Source: an uncultured Steroidobacter sp. (GTDB lineage: Bacteria > Pseudomonadota > Gammaproteobacteria > Steroidobacterales > Steroidobacteraceae). Taken from it: a stretch of DNA of 64,000 bases. Below the pieces are notes generated by a model. That model saw nothing but the letters and a program-made list of their open reading frames with translations. It was not told the origin of the DNA and made no database searches. How positions within the stretch are numbered: position 1 is the stretch's first letter; each line of letters starts with the position of its first letter. Position numbers and translations under genes: made by a program. Below are positions 31,201 to 40,200 of this stretch, piece after piece. The stretch spans positions 1-64,000 of the forward strand of contig CAMLEO010000002.1 in the NCBI GenBank assembly GCA_946478975.1. Reading direction: 5' to 3'.

Positions 31201-34200
31201 AGGGCGCGCCGCCGACCACCGTGATCGGGCTCGACCGGCTCGGGCTCAAGGCCGAGCTCATTCGACTGCTCACCTCGCTGAAGGAAGTCACGATCGGCGC
31301 CGGCACCGGCGATCCGGCCGGCTTGCCGGGCAAACCGAATGTCGACGACGATCACGACGGCATCGTCGACAACGATTCCGAATACGGCTTCAAAGACAGC
31401 GACGATTTCACCACCGTGCTGTATGAAGTCGAAGGCACGGCCGCGCTCAAAGTCGTGCTCACTTCCGGAGCCGACGGCCGGGCCGGCATCGCGAATGTCG
31501 ACGACGACCACAACGGCATCGTCGACGATGCCAGCGAGCGCGGCATCGAAGGCAGCGACGATGCCTTGATCTACGTGGCCCCTCGCGGCACCCGGCCGAG
31601 AACGCAGGTCGAGCAGGCCGGCCTGCCCTTTCAAGCTCAATTTCACAACTTCATGCCGTCGCAACGCCAGCCGGGCCCGGACGGCATCAAAGGCACCATC
31701 GACGACCAGTTCAGTCAGCAGCAGCTGGCGCAGATGGATTTCATCGTCAGCGCCGGCACCCGTACGTTGCTGCCGCTGGTGAAACAGGACTACGACAACA
31801 TCCTCGGTCCCGCGGTCTCGATTCAGGACGATGTGGCCGGGGCGAATGTCGTCGTCAAGTGGAAACCTCAAGTGCGCCGCGGCGGCGAGATTGCCGGTGG
31901 CGTCGCCGGGCTCGATCGTGCCAACGAAGTGCTGAAACTGCTGCTGGGCACGCCGGATCGCGTCAACCCCGTCACCAAGAATCGATTCACCGGCACCATC
32001 CCCGACGTCGCGCAGCAGTGGGCACTCGCCGAAAATCTCAACAGAAGCCTTGCCGGCGAGGCCGAGGTTGCGCCGTCGTTTCATATGAATTTCACCGATA
32101 GCGCGACCGACTACTTCCAGATCCTGGCCAATTCGGTCAGTCACGAAATCGGCCACACGTTCGGCCTGAACGACGCTTACTGCATCGAGGAGAATTGCGC
32201 GTTCGGGACCGCGCACGTGCGTTCGGATGGCGACGCGTTTCCGTATGACCTGATGGGTGCGTACGGCAAGAACGATGCGGATCGCTCCTTCGCATATCCG
32301 ACCACACTGCTGCTGCAAACCGCCGTCGGCCGCGCCCTGGACTCAACCAAGCTGCAAGACGCGCTGGAGCTGACGCGCGACAATTTCAATCTGCCGGAAA
32401 ACAAAAACGGCCTGGACATCGACAAGATCAATGAGCTGACGACCCCGGAAATCACCGTGGTTGCGGCTGGCATTGCATACTTCGGAGCGAGCAGCGACGT
32501 GCTTGCGTTCGGTTCGGTCGCCGCTGACGGCAGCGGCGGCACCACGCAAGAGCAGACGCTGGAACTGCGCAACGACGGTGTCGAGCCGCTGACGCTCGAT
32601 GCCCTGCATCTCACCAACGGCACCGCATTCACGCTGATCGATGCGCCCGCCTCCGGCATCCAGATTCCGGCTCACCAGCAACTCACGTTTGCCGTGCGCT
32701 TCGATCCGCTCGCGGCAGGAAACAGCGAAGACACGCTGGTCATCGAGAGCAATGCCGGCATGTCCCCGCATTTCGCGCTTCGCCTGCAGGGCACGGGTGC
32801 GCGCGTAGCGCCGGGTGCGCGCGTCACGATTACGAATAACAACCTGGGTGGCCTCAGATTGAATGCAACTGCAGCCCAGCGCGATACCATCTTCACCATC
32901 ACCAACGACGGCCTGCAGCCGCTCGTCATCTCGTCGGCATCGTTCGTCGAAGGCGCGAACAGCTTTGCACTGGTCGGCTTGACCACGCCGATCACGCTGG
33001 CCGCGGGCGAACATGCGAGCTTCGGAGCCAGCTTCCAACCGGACCGTCTGGGGCTGCAACGAGCGGTCATCGATCTCGCCACCAACGATCCGAACCAATC
33101 TCACCTGCGCGTGAGCGCGATCGGCACCGGCATCGCCGCGGTGCCCACGGTGCAATGGGGCAATGATTATTTCGCATTGGCGAACCCGGAAGCGAACGGC
33201 GCGCCGGCCCTGCGAACGGTCAGCGACCATGACGGCAACTTCAGTTATTTCCTCAATGCCCAGACGCCTTATCACATCGCCGGCTTCGATCCCGCAACGG
33301 GCCTGGTCACTCACTCGTTCGGCACCACTGCGGTCGGCGGCCAAGGCACCGATCTCACCGCGACGATGGTGTTCCAAGCCAGCACCGACAAAGACAGCGA
33401 CTTCGACGGCCTGCCCGATGATGTCGAGTTCGCCATCGGCACCGCTGCCGGCAAACGAGACAGCGACGGCGACGGCGTCGATGACTTCACGGAAATCCAG
33501 CAAGGTCTCGATCCGCTCGGAGCGCTGCGCATTCCTGTCGGCGTGATGGCGGCAGCTGCGCTCAAGGGCTCCGCGGAAGCAGTCACTGCGTTCGGCTCCT
33601 TGGATGGCCAAGCTCGTCTCACCGCGCTGGTTGCTACTGGCAGTCAAGGTCTGGCGCTCGTCGATGTCACACAGCCGACGCGGCCTCGCGTCCTGGCCGA
33701 GCTCGATCTGCCGGGCGACAACACCGATGTTGCGGTCGACGGCGCACGTGAGATCGCCGCTGTCGCAGGCGGCGAGGCAGGCCTGCACATTGTCGACGTT
33801 TCCAACCCTGCCCTGCCGGTGCTGCGCCAGACGGTGCAGTTCGGCAATCGGGTCTCGCACGTCGTGATGAACGACGGTATCGCGTATGTGACTGCGGGCC
33901 GCAGTTTGTTTGCTGTGGAGCTGAGCACCGGCGAGATCGTCAACACGCTGGAGCTGAGCTCCGTCGGCAGCCAGACACTGCGCGACGTGGCGATCTCCGG
34001 CAACAGCGCGTTCGTCGTCGATACCACCGGACTGTTCATCAGCGTCGACATCTCCAATTCGGTGCTGGCGTCGGTGAGCTCCCTGCGACTGCCGGCTTCC
34101 GGCGGCCAGCTGTTCGTTGCCGATGGCGTAGCTTATGTGGGCGCCGGCAATGCCGGCGGCCCGCTGAGCGGCGGCTATCTCACCGTCGATGTTTCCAATC

Positions 34201-37200
34201 CGGCGCAGCTGACATTGCTGTCCGGCTCCAATAACAGCGCCGTGGCGGGCGATGCGATTGCGCTCAACGGCTCCGGCCTGGTGCTGGCCGCGGGCGGCAC
34301 CGACTTCGTCGCCGCGAGCTTCCGCTCGCTGGATATTTTCAATGGCGCCGACCCGCGCCAGACCAACAATCTGATTACGCGAGTGGACCTGCCGCAGATC
34401 CCGAAGGATCTGGTGCTGGCGGGCGGGTTCGCGTTTGTTGCTGACGGCGCGAGCGGCTTGCAACTCGTGAATTACCTGGCAGCCGACGTTCAAGGCGTGG
34501 CGCCCACCGTCAGCATCGCGCTGGACGCCGTCGACGCCGATCCGGCCAAGCCTGGCGTGCAAGTGCTGGAAGGCCGTGCGGTGCGGGTCGCTGCGACCGT
34601 CAGAGACGACGTGCAGGTACGCGGCGTGGAGTTGCTGGCCAACGGTCGCGTGATCGCCACCGATGTTTCTTTCCCCTTCGATCTGTTTGCGCGCGCGCCA
34701 TCCGTCGCCAGTGCGGGCAACCAGCTGACGTTGCAGCTGCGTGCCACCGACACGGGCGGCAACGTGACACTGTCCAACACGCTCGCCATCGAAGTAATAA
34801 CCGACACGGCACCTCCGCAACTCGTCGCCTCCAACGTGAGTGAAGGCGCGCGGCTGCATTTCGTGAAGGCCGTCAATCTGTTCTTCGACGAGCCGCTGGA
34901 TATCGAACGCCTGACGCCGGCGGCGGTCTCGCTGGTACGCGATGGCGGCGCCGGCACAGACGTCGAGATTCCCATCACGCTCGATACTCGCGCGTTTGGA
35001 CAGGTGATCTCGGTGTTGAGCAACGACTTCCTCGCGCCCGGCGACTACGAGCTGCGCGTGGACGCCGCTCAGATCGCCGACATCGCGGGCAACGTGCTGC
35101 CCGAGAACATCGTGCGCCACTTCACCATCCTGCCCGACATCGGCATGCGTGCCACATCCGGCACTGCCGCCATCGGCAACCAGCCCTCTGCCAACCCGGG
35201 TCAGGAAATCGGCATCGCGGTGCCGTTCAATCCTTCCACCGCGCGCGCTTCGTTCAATGTCATCGACGGGTCGGGAAACACGAGCCTGCTCGCCGTCAAC
35301 GCTGCGCGCTGGGACTTCGCTCATGGCATCGCGTACTTCTTCGTGCCGGTCAATGCAGTGAGCGGAGATACGGTCTTCTTCTCGCAGGTCGGCACGGTCA
35401 TCACCAACTTCCCCGACGGCACAATCCCGCTGCAGGTGATCCCCACGATCGCCGACGTGCAAGTGGTCTCGCTGGCCGGCAACGGCGCGAGCGTCGATGT
35501 GCTGATCACCGGCAACGGCTTCGTCGAAGGTAACAATTCCGAGTACCGCTTCGGTTCAGTCACGCTCGTCGATACCAGCATCTCCGGCGGTCCGGATGTG
35601 AGCAACAACGGGTTCGACAATCCCACGGGCAGCGTGCGCCTCACACTGCCGCTCAGCGATGCCGCGTTCGGCACGGTGAGCGTGAAAACCGCGGGCGGTA
35701 CGAGCGCGAGTTTCAGCATCGATATGAATCTCGTCGACGCGATCGCCGTTTCCGGCACGCCTGCCGATGTCACATCGGGCTCGGCGAACGCAGGCCAGGT
35801 CCTCACGCTCAGCGGTGCCGGCTTGTCTCCAGGCACGGACGTACTGCTGCGCTTTACCAGCAGCAGTGGAACATCCGGAACGCCGAGCACGGTGCTGATC
35901 AATCCCACCGATGCGTCGTTCGACGGTCACCGCGCGCAGCTGACGTTGCCGGCGTTCGTCAACGGTGTGCTCGCGTTGCAAGTCCTCGGATCGAACAACC
36001 AGCCGAGAGTACAGATCGTGCCCACGCTCACGAGTGTGGACATCTCCTCCCTCACGGCGCTGGGCGGATCGGGCCTGGTCGAAGGCGCGAGTACTTATAA
36101 CTTTGCCAACGCCAGCGTCATCGACAACGCCGCGGATACAGGCAATAACATCGATGTCACCAATAACGTCGGCGGCGACAATCGCAACGTCACGATCAAC
36201 CGGACCGCGCTGCCCAAGCATGGACTCGGCAACGTGACTGTGAGCACCGCTGGCGGCACCAGTGCTCCCTTGCCGCTGAACACGGTGCGCCTGAACACTG
36301 TTCCGTCGGCAGTCGCACTCGGCGACGTTGCGGTCGCCACGAACGGCAACCTGTGGGTCAGCGATCAAGCGAGCCCCGGTCATCTGTTACGCATCGATGC
36401 GACGACCAGCCAGACGCTGCAGACCATCACGCTCACCAGCGCGTTTGGCTCAACCACTCTATCCAACAATGTGGGGCTGCAAATCGTATCTGCGCCGATG
36501 ACATTGGGCACGGCCAGCGTGCCCGCCGGCAGCCTGCTCGTATTCAATGGCAACATCGGGGGCAACGATCGCGTGATCGCTGTCGACCCGGGCAATGGCA
36601 GCGTGATCACCAGCCTCACTCTGGATGCGCGCTACTCCCTCACCGCGGGTGCATTCAATCCCAGCAATGGCCACCTCTATATCGCGGACACCAGCGTTTC
36701 CAATGGACGCATCGTCGAGTTGAATGCAACGACCGGCGCGCAAGTGGCTGCGTTCCCCATCCCGTTCAACGCGCAAGGTTCTTCGGGTTTGGCGATCGAT
36801 CCCAACACCGGCCACCTGTGGTTTGGCGCGTCGAATGGCAGCTCGCTGCTGGAGGAATATCGCATCGATGCACCCGGCACACTCGTGCACGTCCGCAGCT
36901 TCGATGCCACCGACCAGGCGATCAACAACAACGAAGTCGCGGGCCTGGGGTTCGCACCCGACGGCGCGTTGTGGGTGGCATCGACTCAAGGCGAGCTGTA
37001 TCGCATCGACACGGCACTCGATGGCACCGCTGTGCCCACCGCCACGCTCAGCCAGATCATCGCGAAGGCCGAGTTCGGCGTCGCTGCCAATCCGGCGCTG
37101 CCCTCGGCGCACGCAGGTCAGTTGATCGATCTGACCGGCACACGTTTCGGCGCCGGCACTCGGGTGCTGTTCAACATTCGTGACAACAACGGCAACACTC

Positions 37201-40200
37201 GCCTCGTCTCGCAGGTTCCAGTGTCGATCAACGCAACCGGCACCCGACTGCAAGTGGCTGTGCCCGATGCGGCCACGAGCGGCGACGTACGCGTGGTGAA
37301 TCAAAGCGCGCGCAACCTGGCCGTCAGCGTCGGCCGCGACGCTCTTTATCGAGCAGTCACGCTCGACTTCGTCGCCAGCGGACCGACGGCGACGATTCGT
37401 TTCAGCGACGTCGGCTTGGGTGGTGTGCTGGACGGTTTCAACAGCCCCAGCTGGGGCCTCGACAATGTCGTCGTGCGCCGGGGCAGCGACGTCATCTTCA
37501 GCGATGATTTCGAAGCCGCCAACGCTGCAGCTCAATGGAGTGACGGCACCATCCATACCGGAGCGCTGCCAGTGTTCGGTCGCTTCTCCGGTCGTTTCAA
37601 CACCACGGCGCAGCAGCTGAACCTGAGCGGCCTGACCGGCGGGCAGACATATACGTTGAGCTTCGACGTGCTGGTCCTCGACGGCTGGGTCGGCAGCAAT
37701 CCCAGCTCCGGGCCGACGTTGTTCGATGTCAGCGTGGACGGCACCCGCCTGCTGCATGAAACATTCGCGAACGATGTCAGCGTCGACAGCGTGCAAACAT
37801 TCCGGGCCAGCGCCGGCATTCGTTTGCAGATCGTGCCGACGCTGACCCGGCGTGGCGCGGCGTTTTCCCTGTCCGAGCTCGTCGGCTCAGGCTTCATGGA
37901 AGGCGCCACCACCGTCCGCATTGGCGGCACGGTGCTCCAGGACACTGCCACCAACCTCACCAACCTGGATGTGGGCGGTGCTCGCAACAGCGTGCTCGAC
38001 TTCAGCTTGCCGCCCGCTCTGGATGGACCAATCCGCGTCACGACCGAAGGTGGCTTCGCTGAGATACCGGGACCTGACTTCGGCGTGCAGCCTGTCCGAA
38101 CATTCGCGGGCAGCTTTGCAGCCGTCAACGCGAATCAAGCCATCACCTTGCAAGGTGCCGGACTCGCGTCGGCGCCGGTGCAATTCCAGAGCGTCGACGA
38201 TAGCGGCGCGCTCGGCACGGTCACTGTCAACGGCTTCACCGGTGGCACCAGAACCTTGGGCGTATTCACGCCATCGCTGGCACGCACGGGTTCAGTCACT
38301 GTATTGGGCAGCGGCACCAGCCGGCCGCTGAAGATCGTGCCGACACTGCGTGCCATCGGCGGCACAGTGGCTCCGGGCAACACGCTCATGCTGGAAGGCA
38401 CGGGCTTGACCGCCAACGATCTGAGCATTTCCATCGATGGCCGCGCGGTCGGCAGCTTCAACGTTCGCACCCTGGTGAATACCTCCACCTTCAGCCAGCA
38501 ACTGGTGACGCTGGTGGTGCCGACCGGTGTCGGCCCAGGCGTGGTCACAGTCACCACCTCGGGTGGCAGCGATACATTGAGCAGCGGCGCCAGCGATGTT
38601 CCGTCGCCGACGGAGTTGCCATTCCAAGAGCGCAATGCAGATGTGGGCGACACGCTGGCGACGGCCTTGGATACGACACTGACCTTGAATCAGAAGCTCA
38701 GCATTCGCACCGGCATGGGCGTCGAGACAGGCCAGCCCGACACGCCGCGCGACGTAGATATGTTCGCAGTGGATCTCAACGCAGGCGACGCGCTCACGGT
38801 GAATCTCAGCAATATGTTTGTCGTCGCCAACAGCGGCAGCGTCATTACGCTGCGCTTGTTTGCAGCCGACGGCACGCCCATGCTGGGGCCGCAGCTGTTC
38901 AGTAACACTTCGAACCCGCCGGTGAACTGGAATGCGCCTGTCAGCGGCCGTTTTTATATCGGCATCAGCGGCGCCGCCAACCCGGATTACGATCCCAACC
39001 AGTCCGGCTCCGGCGCGGAAGCCACCGCCGTGGGTTTGTACACCATCGAAATAATCCGCAGCGCCGAGGTCAACCGGCATTTGACGTCGATCTCTGCCAC
39101 TGCGACCAGCGGCACTCCGGCACGCGCCGGCGTCGCTTCGGCGAACGTGGGCCAGACCATTACGATTTTCGGATCGGGATTGCGGGCCGACGACAGGCTG
39201 CTGTTCTCACAAGGCGGCAACAGCAACTTCGGCCCGTTCGACCCCCGGCCCGGCAGTTTCGTCGTGACTCCCGTCGTCGACCTGCCCAACCAGAAGTTGA
39301 CCGCGGTGGTGCCGAACGATGCGGTCACCGGCAGCGTTCGCCTGGTGCGAGACAATCGAGGTGTGGTGTTACAAATCGTGCCCACCCTCGGCCCGGTCGG
39401 CGTGCGATCCAACAATGCCAGCTTCACCAACGGAACGCTGGACTTCACCGGCAGCGGTTTTGCGGACGATGCGGAAAGTATCGTTGCGGGAGCTGTGCGC
39501 CTGGACGACATCGATCCGCTCGAAGCTTTCGATGTCACGTTAGGCGGCAACGCCATCCAGCTGACGGTGCCATCGGGCATGTCGACGGGCCCCTTCAGCG
39601 TGAGCACGATCGGCGGCACCAGCACGCCGTTCAGTGTTTCATTCACTGCCATCGAAGCCACTTGCGCCGGCGGCACACCTGCAAACATCGCACAGGCGTG
39701 CGCCAGTGCCGGCCAGGCCATCACTCTGCAAGGCAGCGGCTTCATTGCCGGCACAGCCGTCGTGTTTCCGACTGTGGATGCTCAAGGGGTGAACGGCGAC
39801 GTCGCGGTGCGAGTGACCTCCACGAGTAACGGCGGCACGCGGGCGCAAGTCAACGTACCCGCCAATGCTGTCACCGGTCCGGTGCGTGTGATCGGCTCGG
39901 CGACTGCCGTGCCGCTGCAAATCGTATCGACCGTCACCGACGCGCAGGTGCAATCGGTTGCAAACGACGGCTCCAGTGCAGTCGTGCTGCTCACCGGCAC
40001 CGGCTTCATCGAAGGCGCAGGTTCGGAATATCGACTCGGCCCCACGATCATCAGCGATGAAGGCAACTCAGGCCCGGATGTGCTCGGCAACGGCACCGTG
40101 CGTATCACCGTGCCGTTGAACAGAGGCAACGCGTTCGGAGCAATCACCGTGAAGACTGCCGGTGGCGTGAGTGCACCGTTCAGCGTGAATCTGGCCGCTA

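Noticed and set aside
30141..35462. Two long minus-strand open frames (725 and 1039 codons) opposite the giant protein gene
   Set aside because: They are composition shadows: high-GC codon bias keeps an antisense frame open. The translations are Arg/Ala/Gly-rich with no domain, while the plus strand shows clear domain motifs throughout.
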